The notes under the pieces were generated by a model, which was not told the DNA's origin, did not search any database, and worked only from the letters and a program-made list of their open reading frames with translations. A program made the translations under genes and the position numbers. Of a stretch of 53,579 nucleotides of DNA, positions 1 to 9,092 are shown piece by piece (the stretch's first letter is position 1; the number at the start of each line of letters is the position of its first letter). Where the stretch lies: contig NZ_SSXC01000021.1 in assembly GCF_021699055.1 (NCBI RefSeq), positions 1-53,579 of the forward strand. The letters are read 5' to 3'. Source of the stretch: Blastococcus sp. MG754426 (lineage in GTDB: Bacteria > Actinomycetota > Actinomycetes > Mycobacteriales > Geodermatophilaceae).

Positions 1-2850
1 GGCGGCGCGGCCGCCCCCGACCCGGACCCGGTGCCGCCCGCGCGCCCGGTCGGCGCGGCGGCCCCGGCGTTCGTCAGCTTCGTGGCGCCGCCCGACGACG
101 CACCGCCGGCGCCCCGTCGGCGCAGCCGCCGCCCGGTGGAGTCGCCCGACCCCGACCCCGACCTCGCCGACGACACGGCCGAGCAGCAGGACGCCGACGA
201 CGCACCCGACGAGGCGCCGCGCTCCCGCCGGAGCCGGTCGCGCCGCCGTGCGGCGGACGACCAGCCCGAGCGGGGCGACGCCGGCGCCGACGACGAGCAG
301 ACCGAGGACGCCGACGACTCCGGCGAGGACCGCGAGGAGGGCGGCTCGTCGGCGAGCCGCCGTCGCCGTCGCGGCCGCCGAGGTCGTGGCCGCGGGCGCA
401 GCGGCGAGGACTCCTCGGACTCCGACGACGACAGTGCCGACGAGCGCCCCCAGAGCGACGACGCCGAGGACGAGGACACCTCGGGCGACACGAGCGAGGG
501 CGACGAGGACGAGAACGACACCGACGACGAGGGCTCGACCGGCTCGGGCACCCGCCGCCGGCGCCGCCGTCGCCGTCGGGGCAGCAGCTCGGGCGCCGAC
601 GACACCGCCGAGGACGCCGACGACGACGACCGCCCCGAGCGGGCCGGCCGCAACGGCCGCACGACCAGTGACGACGACGTCCGCGGCATCACCGGCTCCA
701 CCCGCCTGGAGGCCAAGCGCCAGCGCCGGCGGGACGGTCGCGACACCGGCCGCCGCCGCCAGCCGATCCTCACCGAGGCCGAGTTCCTGGCCCGGCGGGA
801 GGCGGTCGACCGCAAGATGGTCATCCGCCAGCGGGGCGAGCGGACGCAGATCGCCGTCCTCGAGGACGACGTCCTCGTCGAGCACTACGTCACCCAGGCC
901 TCGGCGACGTCGTTCGCGGGCAACGTCTACCTGGGCCGGGTGCAGAACGTGCTCCCGAGCATGGAGGCCGCCTTCGTCGACATCGGCAAGGGGCGCAACG
1001 CCGTCGTCTACGCCGGCGAGGTCAACTGGGACGCCGCCGGTCTCTCGGGCAAGCAGCGCTCGATCGAGCAGGCCTTCAAGTCCGGCGACAAGATCCTGGT
1101 GCAGGTCACCAAGGACCCGATCGGGCACAAGGGCGCCCGGCTGACCCAGCAGATCAACCTGCCCGGCCGGTTCCTGGTCTACGTGCCCGGCGGCTCGATG
1201 ACCGGGATCAGCCGGAAGCTGCCCGACACCGAGCGGCAGCGGCTCAAGGACATCCTCAAGAAGATCGTCCCCGAGGACGCCGGCGTCATCATCCGGACCG
1301 CCGCGGAGGGCGCCTCGGAGGAGGAGCTCACCCGCGACGTCAACCGGCTCAAGGCGCAGTGGGAGGTCATCAAGCAGAAGTCCGAGTCGACGTCGAGCGC
1401 GCCGACGCTGCTGTACGGCGAGCCCGACCTCGCGATCCGGGTCATCCGCGACGTCTTCAACGAGGACTTCAAGGAGCTCGTCGTCCAGGGCGACGACGCC
1501 TGGGACACCGTCGAGGCCTACGTCGCGCACGTCTCGCCCGAGCTGTCCGAGCGGCTGACCCGCTACACCGGTGAGGGCGACGTCTTCCACGACCTGCGGA
1601 TCGACGAGCAGCTCACCAAGGCGCTGGACCGGAAGGTCTGGCTGCCCTCCGGCGGGTCGCTGGTGATCGACCGGACCGAGGCGATGACCGTCGTCGACGT
1701 CAACACCGGCAAGTTCACCGGCTCGGGCGGCAACCTCGAGCAGACGGTGACGCGCAACAACATGGAGGCCGCGGAGGAGATCGTCCGCCAGCTCCGGCTG
1801 CGCGACATCGGCGGCATCATCGTCATCGACTTCATCGACATGGTGCTCGAGAGCAACCGCGACCTGGTGCTGCGGCGGCTGACCGAGTGCCTGGGCCGTG
1901 ACCGCACCAAGCACCAGGTCGCCGAGGTGACCTCCCTGGGCCTGGTCCAGATGACCCGCAAGCGGGTCGGGCAGGGGCTGCTGGAGGTCTTCTCCGAGGC
2001 CTGCGAGCACTGCCGCGGCCGCGGGATCCTCGTGCACACCGACCCGGTCGACGAGAAGCGCCGGGGGAGCGGTTCCGGCGGCAACGGCTCCGCGGCCAAG
2101 GACCCGGGCAGCGGGCGCAACCGCGGCAGCGGGGGTGGCGGCAAGGAGTCGACCGGCAAGGGCGGCAAGGAGTCCTCTGGCAAGGAGTCCTCCGGCAAGG
2201 AGGCGCCGGCCGCCGGTGAGGCCGAGGAGAGCGCCCAGCCGGTCGCCGCCGAGACCACCGCCGGTGACGGCGAGGCCCCCGAGGGCGGGCGCAGCGGCGG
2301 CCGCCGCAGCCGGGGCCGCCGCAACCGCGGGCAGTCGGGCGATGAGCGCGCGGCCGAGGACGCCGCCGTGCTGGCCGGCACCCGCACCGACGACGGCACG
2401 CCCGCCGGCGAGCCCCTCGCCGACGGCTCCGCGGAGACGGTCGAGGACGTCGTGCCGCCCGTGCTGCAGGCGGACCCGCCGGTGCCGGTGCCCGCCGTCC
2501 AGCCGCTTCCCGAGACCGTCCCGGTCCCCGCCGCTCCGGCGGAGACCGAGGCCGACGAGGTCCTCCCCGCCGGTGAGGTCGCCGCCGTGGAGGTCCCGGA
2601 GCAGGACGCGGTGCCGATCACCCCGGCGACCACGGCCGCCGACGTCGTCCCCGGCGGGGTGGCGCACGCCGCCGACGCCGGAGCGCAGCCGCAGGACGCC
2701 CCGCCGGCCCAGGACGTCCCCCGGGGACAGGACGACGCCCCGCAGGTCCCGGAGGCGCAGGCCGCCGGGAACGGTGAGACGCCTGCCGCGGCTCCCCGGC
2801 CTCGGCGCCGCCGGGCGGCCAGCCGGCCGGCCGGCCCCCCGGTCAGCTAG
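1..2850 (+). CDS. rne: Ribonuclease E/G family endoribonuclease (5'-partial at window edge)
   Basis: RNA-processing and decay endonuclease of the RNase E/G family. The frame is open to the left edge, so the true start probably lies outside the window; the first visible GTG is at 31. Counting from that codon, residues 1-250 are low-complexity, alternating acidic runs and Arg-rich runs. An S1-like RNA-binding segment follows (about 295-335, GNVYLGRVQNVLPS). The catalytic core carries VVDVNTGK near 555 and VIDFIDM near 600, which hold the metal-binding aspartates. The zinc-link motif CEHCRGRG lies near 658. A Gly/Ser/Lys-rich and Pro/Ala-rich tail ends in a UAG stop. The core is unmistakable; the disordered flanks are typical of actinobacterial RNase E. 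The gene lies upstream of rplU-rpmA, as in other actinobacteria. Confidence 0.95.
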   Translation, partial: GGAAAPDPDPVPPARPVGAAAPAFVSFVAPPDDAPPAPRRRSRRPVESPDPDPDLADDTAEQQDADDAPDEAPRSRRSRSRRRAADDQPERGDAGADDEQTEDADDSGEDREEGGSSASRRRRRGRRGRGRGRSGEDSSDSDDDSADERPQSDDAEDEDTSGDTSEGDEDENDTDDEGSTGSGTRRRRRRRRRGSSSGADDTAEDADDDDRPERAGRNGRTTSDDDVRGITGSTRLEAKRQRRRDGRDTGRRRQPILTEAEFLARREAVDRKMVIRQRGERTQIAVLEDDVLVEHYVTQASATSFAGNVYLGRVQNVLPSMEAAFVDIGKGRNAVVYAGEVNWDAAGLSGKQRSIEQAFKSGDKILVQVTKDPIGHKGARLTQQINLPGRFLVYVPGGSMTGISRKLPDTERQRLKDILKKIVPEDAGVIIRTAAEGASEEELTRDVNRLKAQWEVIKQKSESTSSAPTLLYGEPDLAIRVIRDVFNEDFKELVVQGDDAWDTVEAYVAHVSPELSERLTRYTGEGDVFHDLRIDEQLTKALDRKVWLPSGGSLVIDRTEAMTVVDVNTGKFTGSGGNLEQTVTRNNMEAAEEIVRQLRLRDIGGIIVIDFIDMVLESNRDLVLRRLTECLGRDRTKHQVAEVTSLGLVQMTRKRVGQGLLEVFSEACEHCRGRGILVHTDPVDEKRRGSGSGGNGSAAKDPGSGRNRGSGGGGKESTGKGGKESSGKESSGKEAPAAGEAEESAQPVAAETTAGDGEAPEGGRSGGRRSRGRRNRGQSGDERAAEDAAVLAGTRTDDGTPAGEPLADGSAETVEDVVPPVLQADPPVPVPAVQPLPETVPVPAAPAETEADEVLPAGEVAAVEVPEQDAVPITPATTAADVVPGGVAHAADAGAQPQDAPPAQDVPRGQDDAPQVPEAQAAGNGETPAAAPRPRRRRAASRPAGPPVS

Positions 2851-2863
2851 GCGGGGACCAGCA

Positions 2864-2905
2864 CCCCGCGGATCGGCGGCCCGGGTGAGGTCGCCGATCC
2901 GGGGG
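2864..2905 (+). terminator. Hairpin after rne
   Basis: GGATCGGCG (2870-2878) pairs with CGCCGATCC (2892-2900), extended by CCCC (2864-2867) against GGGG (2901-2904) across a small bulge. It lies 14 nt after the rne stop and has no U-tract, so it is a probable but unproven terminator. Confidence 0.5.
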
Positions 2906-2961
2906 AACGGGGTCAGCAGGGTCACGACCAGGGCGTGTCGACCGGCCCGGGACGGCTCGGG

Positions 2962-3107
2962 TACGCTGGACGGGTTGCTGCGCCACCGCGCAGGCGCCTC
3001 CGGGCGCCGCCGGGACGGCGTGCGCAGCCCGTCCAAGCACCCGGCGCCCCCCGGTCGTGCGCGCCGGACACAGAGCTCGACGTGAGAAACGCGAACAGGA
3101 GTCAGTG
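2962..3107 (+). promoter_or_regulatory. rplU promoter -10 and structured leader
   Basis: TACGCT at 2962-2967 is a good -10 and implies a leader of about 130 nt before rplU. The leader contains two adjacent small hairpins, CTGCGC/GCGCAG (2978-2993) and GGCGCC/GGCGCC (2993-3008). A ribosomal-protein autoregulatory leader is possible, but I do not recognise a known L21 leader class here. Confidence 0.4.
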
Positions 3108-3419
3108 GTGTACGCAGTGGTGAAGGCTGGCGGGAGCCAGCACAAGGTGGCCGTGGGCGACACGTTCACGATCAACCGTCTCGCCGGTGAGGCTGGCGAC
3201 ACCGTCACCCTGCCGGCCATCCTCCTGGTCGACGGTGAGACCGTCACCAGCGACGCGGCGGCCCTGGCGAAGGTGACCGTGACGGGTGAGATCCTCGCCC
3301 ACGGCAAGGGTCCCAAGATCCACATCCACAAGTTCAAGAACAAGACCGGTTACCACAAGCGTCAGGGGCACCGTCAGCGCCTCACCGACGTCGTGGTCCG
3401 CGACATCACGAAGGGCTGA
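3108..3419 (+). CDS. rplU: 50S ribosomal protein bL21
   Basis: Large-subunit ribosomal protein of 103 residues, the usual length for bL21. It begins [18 protein letters not shown] and ends with the [10 protein letters not shown] region typical of the family. The chosen GTG at 3108 has an AGGAG at 3097-3101, six bases upstream; an adjacent in-frame GTG at 3105 is too close to it. rpmA begins 7 nt downstream, so the two are co-transcribed as in nearly all bacteria. No Zn ligands are expected or seen. Confidence 0.97.
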   Translation: MYAVVKAGGSQHKVAVGDTFTINRLAGEAGDTVTLPAILLVDGETVTSDAAALAKVTVTGEILAHGKGPKIHIHKFKNKTGYHKRQGHRQRLTDVVVRDITKG

Positions 3420-3426
3420 CGCCGAC

Positions 3427-3684
3427 ATGGCACACAAGAAGGGCGCCTCGTCCTCCCGGAACGGCCGCGACTCGAACGCCCAGCGCCTCGGCGTGAAGCG
3501 CTTCGGCGGCCAGGTCGTCAAGGCCGGCGAGATCATCGTCCGCCAGCGCGGTACCCACTTCCACCCGGGCCTGGGTGTCGGCCGCGGTGGCGACGACACG
3601 CTGTTCGCGCTCGCGCCGGGCGCGGTCACCTTCGGCACCCGGCGGGGACGCAAGACCGTCTCCATCACCGCCGTCGAGGCCTGA
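3427..3684 (+). CDS. rpmA: 50S ribosomal protein bL27
   Basis: Large-subunit protein of 85 residues. The N-terminus [16 protein letters not shown] reaches towards the peptidyl-transferase centre in this family, and the conserved GTHFHPG is present. It starts with Met-Ala-His, with no N-terminal extension needing cleavage of the Firmicutes type. ATG at 3427 lies 7 nt after rplU. Strong hairpins follow the gene and separate it from obg. Confidence 0.97.
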   Translation: MAHKKGASSSRNGRDSNAQRLGVKRFGGQVVKAGEIIVRQRGTHFHPGLGVGRGGDDTLFALAPGAVTFGTRRGRKTVSITAVEA

Positions 3685-3691
3685 AGAAGGA

Positions 3692-3742
3692 CCCCGCTGC
3701 CCCCCACCTCCCGCAGGCTCGGGGCGGGGCCGTGCAGCGGGG
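3692..3742 (+). terminator. Hairpin after rpmA
   Basis: CCCCGCTGC (3692-3700) pairs with GCAGCGGGG (3734-3742), closing a C/G-rich loop that can itself fold. It begins 7 nt after the rpmA stop. Confidence 0.5.
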
Positions 3743-3762
3743 CCACCACATTCGTCTCGCCA

Positions 3763-3796
3763 ACGAGCGCACGGGCCGATCGGCCCGTGCGCTCGT
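3763..3796. terminator. Perfect 34-bp palindrome between rpmA and obg
   Basis: The two 17-base arms are exact complements centred on GATC (3778-3781). As RNA it folds into a stem of about 15 bp with a four-base loop. No U-tract follows. The most likely role is terminator or attenuator of rplU-rpmA, but the same symmetry would suit a DNA-binding site. It ends about 20 nt before the obg ribosome binding site. Confidence 0.6.
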
Positions 3797-3828
3797 GGCG
3801 TTCTGAAGCCAGCTAGGAGGTGGCGGGC

Positions 3829-5364
3829 ATGGCCGCTTTCGTCGACCGGGTGACCATCCACGTCGCCGCCGGCAACGGCGGGCACGGCGTGTCGTCGGTG
3901 CACCGGGAGAAGTTCAAGCCGCTCGGGGGGCCCGACGGCGGCAACGGCGGTGACGGCGGCGACGTCGTCCTCGAGGTGGACCCGAGCGTGCACACGCTGC
4001 TGGACTTCCACCACCGCCCGCACCAGAAGGCGGCCAACGGCCGGCCCGGCGCCGGCAGCAACCGGCACGGCGCCCGTGGCGAGGACCGCGTGCTGCGCGT
4101 CCCCGAGGGCACGGTCGTGACCACCCTGGACGGCCGGCAGATCGCCGACATGGTCGGCGCCGGCACCCGGGTGGTGCTCGCGCACGGCGGCAAGGGTGGC
4201 CTCGGGAACGCGGCGCTGGCCAACAACCGCCGCAAGGCGCCCGGCTTCGCGCTGCTCGGCGAGCCCGGTGAGGCGCTCGACGCGGTGCTGGAGCTCAAGA
4301 GCATCGCCGACGTCGGGCTGGTCGGGTACCCGTCGGCGGGGAAGTCCTCGCTGGTCGCCGCCATGTCGGCGGCCCGGCCGAAGATCGCCGACTACCCGTT
4401 CACCACGCTGGTGCCCAACCTCGGCGTGGTGCGTTCCGGCGACACCGTCTACACGATGGCCGACGTGCCGGGCCTGATCCCCGGGGCCTCGGCCGGCAAG
4501 GGCCTGGGCCTGCAGTTCCTGCGGCACGTCGAGCGCTGCGCCGTCCTGGTGCACGTCATCGACATGGCGACCATGGAGCCCGGGCGCGACCCCGAGACCG
4601 ACATCGACGCGCTGGAGCACGAGCTCGCCCGGTACTCCGAGGCGGCGGCCGGCGGCGACGAGCTCGACCTGGTCGGCAGGCTCCGCATCGCGGTGCTCAA
4701 CAAGATCGACGTCCCCGACGGCCGGGAGCTGGTCGACCTGGTCCGCGGCACCCTGGAGGCCCGCGGGCTGCAGGTCTTCCCGATCAGCGCCGTCACCGGT
4801 GAGGGGCTCGCCGCGTTCGGCTACGCACTGGCGGCCGCCGTCGAGGAGCACCGCGCCTCGCTGCCGGCGCCCGAGCCGGCGCGGGTGACGCTGACCCCGC
4901 GGGCCGTCGACGACAGCGGCTTCACCGTGGCGCGCGACCCCGACGACCCGGACTCCTTCGTCGTCCGCGGCGTGAAGCCGGAGCGGTGGGTGCGGCAGAC
5001 CGACTTCACCAACGACGAGGCCGTCGGCTACCTCGCCGACCGGCTGAACCGGCTCGGCGTCGAGGAGGAGCTGGCCAAGGCCGGCGCCCGCGAGGGCGAC
5101 GCCGTCACCATCGGCGACGTCACCTTCGACTGGGCGCCGACGCTGCCCGCCGGCACCCTCACCGCCGAGGAGTCCGCGGGTCTGGGCGGGCGCGGCACCG
5201 ACAACCGGCTCGAGAGCAACGAGCGGATCGGGGCCTCCGAGCGGCTGGCGGCCAAGCGCGCCCGCCGCATGCCCTTCGAGGCCACCGAGGCGGGCTGGAC
5301 CGACGCGGAGCTCGAGGAGCTGGCCGACGACCTGCCCGGTGGGGCCGGCGAGGGGGACCGGTGA
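3829..5364 (+). CDS. obg: GTPase Obg/CgtA (ribosome assembly)
   Basis: Essential ribosome-associated GTPase that acts in 50S maturation and stress signalling; 511 residues. The Gly-rich Obg fold occupies residues 1-158. The G domain begins at GYPSAGKSS (about 166), with DVPGLIPGA near 210, NKIDV near 292 and the G5 SAVTG near 321. A C-terminal OCT domain (about 350-435) and an acidic tail follow, the actinobacterial long form. ATG at 3829 has AGGAGG (3815-3820) eight bases upstream, preferred to the in-frame GTG at 3820. The stop overlaps the proB start in a GTGA (5361-5364). Confidence 0.97.
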   Translation: MAAFVDRVTIHVAAGNGGHGVSSVHREKFKPLGGPDGGNGGDGGDVVLEVDPSVHTLLDFHHRPHQKAANGRPGAGSNRHGARGEDRVLRVPEGTVVTTLDGRQIADMVGAGTRVVLAHGGKGGLGNAALANNRRKAPGFALLGEPGEALDAVLELKSIADVGLVGYPSAGKSSLVAAMSAARPKIADYPFTTLVPNLGVVRSGDTVYTMADVPGLIPGASAGKGLGLQFLRHVERCAVLVHVIDMATMEPGRDPETDIDALEHELARYSEAAAGGDELDLVGRLRIAVLNKIDVPDGRELVDLVRGTLEARGLQVFPISAVTGEGLAAFGYALAAAVEEHRASLPAPEPARVTLTPRAVDDSGFTVARDPDDPDSFVVRGVKPERWVRQTDFTNDEAVGYLADRLNRLGVEEELAKAGAREGDAVTIGDVTFDWAPTLPAGTLTAEESAGLGGRGTDNRLESNERIGASERLAAKRARRMPFEATEAGWTDAELEELADDLPGGAGEGDR

Positions 5365-6485
5365 CCCCGGCCGCCGCCCGCCCCGCGATCGCCGGGGCGG
5401 GCCGGGTCGTGGTGAAGGTCGGCTCCTCCTCGCTCACCACCCTGCCCGGTGGCCTGGACGTCCAGCGGCTGACCGCCCTGGTCGACGCGCTCGCCGCGGT
5501 GCGGGCGTCCGGCCGGGAGGTCGTCCTGGTCTCCTCCGGCGCGATCGCCGCCGGGCTGGCGCCACTCGGCCTCGACGGGCGCCCCCGGGACCTCGCGACC
5601 GCGCAGGCCGCGGCCAGCGTCGGCCAGCTGCGGCTGGTGCAGACCTACGCCGACGCGTTCGCCCGCCACGGGATCACCGTCGGCCAGGTGCTGCTCACCG
5701 CCGACGACCTCACCCGGCGCAGCCACTACCGCAACGCCCGCCGGACCGTCGACCGGCTGCTGGACCTCGGCGTGCTGCCGGTCGTCAACGAGAACGACAC
5801 GGTCGCCACCGACGAGATCCGCTTCGGCGACAACGACCGGCTCGCCGCCCTGGTCGCCCACGTCTCGCAGGCCGAAGCCCTGGTGCTGCTCTCCGACGTC
5901 GACGGCGTGTACGACGGCGACCCGCGGACCGGCCCGGCCCAGCTCGTCGACACCGTGCGCGACCCGGCGGACCTGGCCGCGGTCGTCCTCGGCTCGGCCA
6001 GCCGCAACGGCGTGGGCACCGGGGGGATGGCGACCAAGGTCGAGGCGGCGTTCATCGCCGCGCACGCCGGGGTGCCCGTGGTGGTCACGTCCACCCCGCA
6101 GGCCGGTGGCGCGCTGGCGGGCGAGCGGGTGGGCACCCTGTTCGCGCCGATGGGCAAGCGGCCCAGCGCCCGCCAGTTCTGGCTGCGCTACGCCAGCCGT
6201 CCCCGGGGCCGGCTGCTCCTCGACGACGGCGCGGTCGCCGCGCTCCGCGAGCGGCACGCCTCGCTGCTGGCGGCCGGGATCACCGGGGTCGCGGGTGAGT
6301 TCGTCGCCGACGACCCGGTGGAGCTGGTCGGGCCCGACGGCGTGGTGGTCGCCCGCGGGCTGGTCGCCTACGACGCCCGCGAGATGCCCCGCCTGCTCGG
6401 CCGCAAGACCGGCGATCTCCCGGCCGAGTACCGCCGCGAGGTGGTGCACCGCGACGAGATGGTGCTGGTCGGACGCCTGCGCTGA
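5361..6485 (+). CDS. proB: Glutamate 5-kinase (proline synthesis, step 1)
   Basis: Phosphorylates glutamate with ATP to gamma-glutamyl phosphate, the first and usually feedback-inhibited step of proline synthesis. The 374 residues comprise an amino-acid kinase domain (KVGSSSLT near 20, VSSGAIAAG near 56, NENDTV near 140) and a C-terminal PUA domain (about 280-370). The GTG start overlaps the obg stop. Unusually, its partner proA is not next but about 9 kb away, with def and the zinc island in between. Confidence 0.96.
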   Translation: MTPAAARPAIAGAGRVVVKVGSSSLTTLPGGLDVQRLTALVDALAAVRASGREVVLVSSGAIAAGLAPLGLDGRPRDLATAQAAASVGQLRLVQTYADAFARHGITVGQVLLTADDLTRRSHYRNARRTVDRLLDLGVLPVVNENDTVATDEIRFGDNDRLAALVAHVSQAEALVLLSDVDGVYDGDPRTGPAQLVDTVRDPADLAAVVLGSASRNGVGTGGMATKVEAAFIAAHAGVPVVVTSTPQAGGALAGERVGTLFAPMGKRPSARQFWLRYASRPRGRLLLDDGAVAALRERHASLLAAGITGVAGEFVADDPVELVGPDGVVVARGLVAYDAREMPRLLGRKTGDLPAEYRREVVHRDEMVLVGRLR

Positions 6486-6515
6486 GCGCCCTGCTCCGGC
6501 TGAGAGACTGACCCG

Positions 6516-6998
6516 GTGACGATCCGCCCCATCCGCGAACTCGGCGACCCGGTTCTGCGCACCCCCTCGGACCCCGTCCGGGCCTTCGACGGCTGGCTGG
6601 CCGCGCTGGTCCGCGACCTGGAGGAGACCGTCGACCACCCCGGCCGGGCCGGGGTCGCGGCGCCGCAGATCGGCGTCAACGTGCGGGCCTTCTCCTACAA
6701 CATCGACGGCGTCATCGGGCACATGGTCAACCCGGTCATCGTCGAGCGCTCCGAGGAGATCCAGGACGGCGACGAGGGCTGCCTGTCGGTGCCGGGGATC
6801 TGGGCACCGACCGTGCGCGCGATGCGCTGCGTCGCGGAGGGCTTCGACGTCGACGGCAAGCCGCTGCGGCTGGAGGGTGAGGGGCTGATGGCCCGCTGCC
6901 TCCAGCACGAGGTCGACCACCTCGACGGCAAGGTCTTCCTGGACCGGCTCACCGGTGACGCCCGGAAGGCCGCCCTGCGGGCGCTGCGCGAGCGCTGA
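6516..6998 (+). CDS. def: Peptide deformylase
   Basis: Metalloenzyme that removes the formyl group from nascent N-terminal Met. At 160 residues it is short but complete. Motif 1 GVAAPQIG lies near 47, motif 2 EGCLSVPG near 87 (its Cys is a metal ligand) and motif 3 QHEVDHLDG near 130 (two His ligands and the catalytic Glu). The GTG start at 6516 follows proB by 30 nt. Deformylases often occur as paralogues, so this may be one of two or more copies. A hairpin follows at 7008-7028. Confidence 0.95.
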   Translation: MTIRPIRELGDPVLRTPSDPVRAFDGWLAALVRDLEETVDHPGRAGVAAPQIGVNVRAFSYNIDGVIGHMVNPVIVERSEEIQDGDEGCLSVPGIWAPTVRAMRCVAEGFDVDGKPLRLEGEGLMARCLQHEVDHLDGKVFLDRLTGDARKAALRALRER

Positions 6999-7007
6999 CG
7001 CGTCCTC

Positions 7008-7028
7008 CGGCCGAGGGCCACCCGGCCG
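7008..7028 (+). terminator. Hairpin after def
   Basis: CGGCC-GA-GGG pairs with CCC-GGCCG around a CCA loop, 9 nt after the def stop. It separates def from the Zur-type unit that follows. Confidence 0.45.
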
Positions 7029-7047
7029 TGGCAGAGTGCTCCGTCGG

Positions 7048-7062
7048 AGAGAACCGTTCTCA
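7048..7062. promoter_or_regulatory. Candidate Zur operator upstream of the permease/DUF1980 unit
   Basis: AGAGAACCGTTCTCA is a near palindrome (GAGAA-N3-TTCTC) that shares 10 of 15 positions with the box at znuA. It lies just upstream of the ribosome binding site GGAG (7070-7073). The position fits an operator only if translation starts at 7079, which is why that start is chosen. Confidence 0.5.
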
Positions 7063-7078
7063 GCCGATCGGAGTGGCC

Positions 7079-8089
7079 GTGCCACCGGTGGTGCGCGACG
7101 ACGTCCCGGCCGGCGGCGTCGACCAGGCCGTGAAGCCGTCGCGGGTGCAGGCCTCCGACGTGCTGCTCGTCCTGCTGCTGGTCGCCATCGGCCTGTACTT
7201 CCTCGCGCCCGGCTGGTTCGGCTTCCCGGCCCTGCAGGCGTGGTCGACGGTGTTCGTCGCCATCTGCCTGCAGGCGCTGCCGTTCCTCGTCCTCGGCGTC
7301 CTGGTCTCCGCCGCGGTGACGGCCCTGGTGCCGCCGTCGTTCTTCGAGCGGCTGCTTCCCCGCAGCCCGGTGGCCGCGGTGCCGGCCGCGGGGGCGGCGG
7401 GTGCGGTCCTGCCCGGCTGCGAGTGCGCCTCGGTGCCGGTGGCCGGCAGCCTCGTGCGCCGGGGGGTGGCACCGGCCGCGGCGCTGGCCTTCCTGCTCTC
7501 CGCACCGGCGATCAACCCCGTGGTCGTGGTCGCCACCGTCGTCGCCTTCCCGGGCGAGCCGATGATGGCGGTCGGCCGGTTCGTCGCCTCGCTGGTCGTC
7601 GCCGTGGTCATGGGCTGGTTGTGGGCGGTCTTCGGGCGGCCGGAGTGGATCCGGCTCCGGCAGCGGGCCGGGGCGCACCCGGAGGCGGGGCGCGCCCGGC
7701 TGTTCGTGGGCACGGCGCAGCACGACTTCACCCACGCCGGCGGGTTCCTCGTGCTGGGGGCGCTCGCGGCGGCGACGCTCAACGTCGTCGTCCCGCGGCC
7801 GTGGCTCGACGCGCTGGCGGAGAACCCCGCCGTCGCAGTCCTCGTCCTCGCGGTGCTCGCCGTCGTGCTCGCCATCTGCTCGGAGGCGGACGCCTTCGTC
7901 GCGGCCAGCCTCACCTCGTTCAGCCTCACGGCGCGCCTGGTGTTCCTGGTCGTCGGTCCGGTGGTGGACGTCAAGCTGATCGCCCTGCAGGCCGGCACCT
8001 TCGGGCCGCGGTTCGCCCTCCGGTTCGCGCCGGTCACGTTCCTGGTCGCCGTCGCGACGGCGCTGCTGGTCGCGTGGGTCCTGCTGTGA
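7079..8089 (+). CDS. Permease of the YraQ/ArsP-like family (PF03773), zinc-island member
   Basis: Integral membrane protein of 336 residues with about eight to ten hydrophobic segments and the family-typical loop PGCECASVPVAGS. The family function is not settled. Homologues pair with DUF1980/TIGR03943 proteins, and in Bacillus the pair ycgR-ycgQ is linked to zinc starvation; here the DUF1980 partner follows directly. The GTG at 7079 has GGAG five bases upstream; an upstream in-frame GTG at 7028 would place the Zur-like palindrome inside the gene. A role in metal or metallochaperone handling under Zur control is inferred from context. Confidence 0.8.
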   Translation: MPPVVRDDVPAGGVDQAVKPSRVQASDVLLVLLLVAIGLYFLAPGWFGFPALQAWSTVFVAICLQALPFLVLGVLVSAAVTALVPPSFFERLLPRSPVAAVPAAGAAGAVLPGCECASVPVAGSLVRRGVAPAAALAFLLSAPAINPVVVVATVVAFPGEPMMAVGRFVASLVVAVVMGWLWAVFGRPEWIRLRQRAGAHPEAGRARLFVGTAQHDFTHAGGFLVLGALAAATLNVVVPRPWLDALAENPAVAVLVLAVLAVVLAICSEADAFVAASLTSFSLTARLVFLVVGPVVDVKLIALQAGTFGPRFALRFAPVTFLVAVATALLVAWVLL

Positions 8090-8099
8090 GGCGGGCTCC

Positions 8100-8855
8100 G
8101 TGGCGCGGGTGATCCAGCAGCTGCTGCTGGTCCTCCTGGGCGGGGTCGTGCTCCGCACCGCGCTGACCGACGCCCACCTGGCCTACGTCCAGCCGGGGTT
8201 CCGGCCGCTGCTCGTCGGGGCCGGTGCGGTGCTGCTGGCGCTCGCCGCTGCCGGGCTGCTGGGCACCCGGCGGCATGCGGACGACGGGCACCACCACGAC
8301 GGGCACCACCACGACGGGCACCACCACGACGGGCACCACCACGACGTGGCCCCGAGCACCTGGCTGCTGGTGCTCCCGGTCGCCGTCCTGCTGCTGGTGG
8401 CCCCGCCCGCTCTCGGGGCGTTCACGGCCGAGCGGCAGGCGCAGCCCATCGCGGTCCCCGCCGGTGCGCGGTCCTCCGCCGCGCTGCTCGGGCCGGACGA
8501 CGAGGGGGCGGACCACCGCACCCTCACGCTGCTCGAGTACGGGATCCACGCCCTCGCCCCGGGGAGCCCGGCGCTGACCGGCCGGTCGGTCCGGTTGCAG
8601 GGGTTCGCGCTGCCGCGGGACGGCGGCGGCTGGTACGTGGCGCGGATCCGGATCGGCTGCTGCGCGGCCGACGCGGTGCCGATCGCCGTCGTCCTGTCCG
8701 GGGCGCCCGAGGACCTCGAGGAGGGGGAGTGGGTCGAGGTGGTGGGTGGGTGGGCGCCCCCGCGCGAGAACGCCGGCGGGGGCTACCCCGAGCCGGTCAT
8801 CGCGGCGCGCTCGGTGCAGCGGATCGAGCCGCCGGCGAACCCGTACGAGGGGTGA
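8100..8855 (+). CDS. TIGR03943/DUF1980 family protein with His-rich repeat
   Basis: A 251-residue protein with two N-terminal membrane segments, then a His-rich stretch of four HHHDG units (about 61-82), a third hydrophobic segment, and a C-terminal domain with IRIGCCAADA, the Cys-Cys signature of DUF1980. This family travels with the preceding permease. The repeated HHHDG is a likely zinc-binding loop, which agrees with the zinc island; the family itself has no proven activity. GTG start at 8100, 10 nt after the permease, so the two are co-expressed. Confidence 0.8.
   Translation: MARVIQQLLLVLLGGVVLRTALTDAHLAYVQPGFRPLLVGAGAVLLALAAAGLLGTRRHADDGHHHDGHHHDGHHHDGHHHDVAPSTWLLVLPVAVLLLVAPPALGAFTAERQAQPIAVPAGARSSAALLGPDDEGADHRTLTLLEYGIHALAPGSPALTGRSVRLQGFALPRDGGGWYVARIRIGCCAADAVPIAVVLSGAPEDLEEGEWVEVVGGWAPPRENAGGGYPEPVIAARSVQRIEPPANPYEG
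8286..8345. repeat. Four perfect 15-bp tandem repeats encoding HHHDG units
   Basis: The unit GGGCACCACCACGAC occurs four times without mismatch inside the DUF1980 gene. Its length is a multiple of three, so copy-number change would lengthen or shorten the His loop without breaking the frame. Confidence 0.95.
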
Positions 8856-8879
8856 GGCGGGCCGCCCGCACGACGCCGG

Positions 8880-9092
8880 TCACCGTCCCCTGGCCGGATG
8901 GGGGAGCAGTGCCATCTCCCGGGCGTTCTCGATGGCCCGCGCCACCTGACGGTGCTGCTGCGGCTCCAACCCGGTGACCCGCCGGCTGCGGATCTTGCCG
9001 CGGTCGGAGATGAACGACCGCAGCACCGGGACGTCGTACCAGCTCACCGGTCCGTCGAGGCGGCGCCCCTTCCGCGCGCGCTGCCCGCTCAC
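8880..9092 (-). CDS. rpsR: 30S ribosomal protein bS18, zinc-independent paralogue
   Basis: A 70-residue bS18 with the conserved core [18 protein letters not shown]. It has no cysteine, so it is the C-minus form that replaces the zinc-binding copy when zinc is scarce. It is the last gene of the minus-strand operon rpmB-rpmG-rpsN-rpsR; the GTG start overlaps the rpsN stop by four bases. The same four-gene C-minus operon is known in mycobacteria under Zur control. Convergent with the DUF1980 gene, with a 24-nt gap. Confidence 0.93.
   Translation of the reverse strand: MSGQRARKGRRLDGPVSWYDVPVLRSFISDRGKIRSRRVTGLEPQQHRQVARAIENAREMALLPHPARGR

Noticed and set aside
3057-3107. Longer N-terminus of bL21 from the upstream in-frame start
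   Set aside because: The extra 17 residues are not family sequence and an AGGAG lies right before the GTG at 3108.
3763-3796. Palindrome as a phage or element attachment site
   Set aside because: It lies just after rpmA and before obg with no integrase or tRNA nearby; a terminator explains it better.
8286-8345. Possible CRISPR-like array
   Set aside because: The 15-bp units are contiguous without spacers and lie in frame inside a gene.
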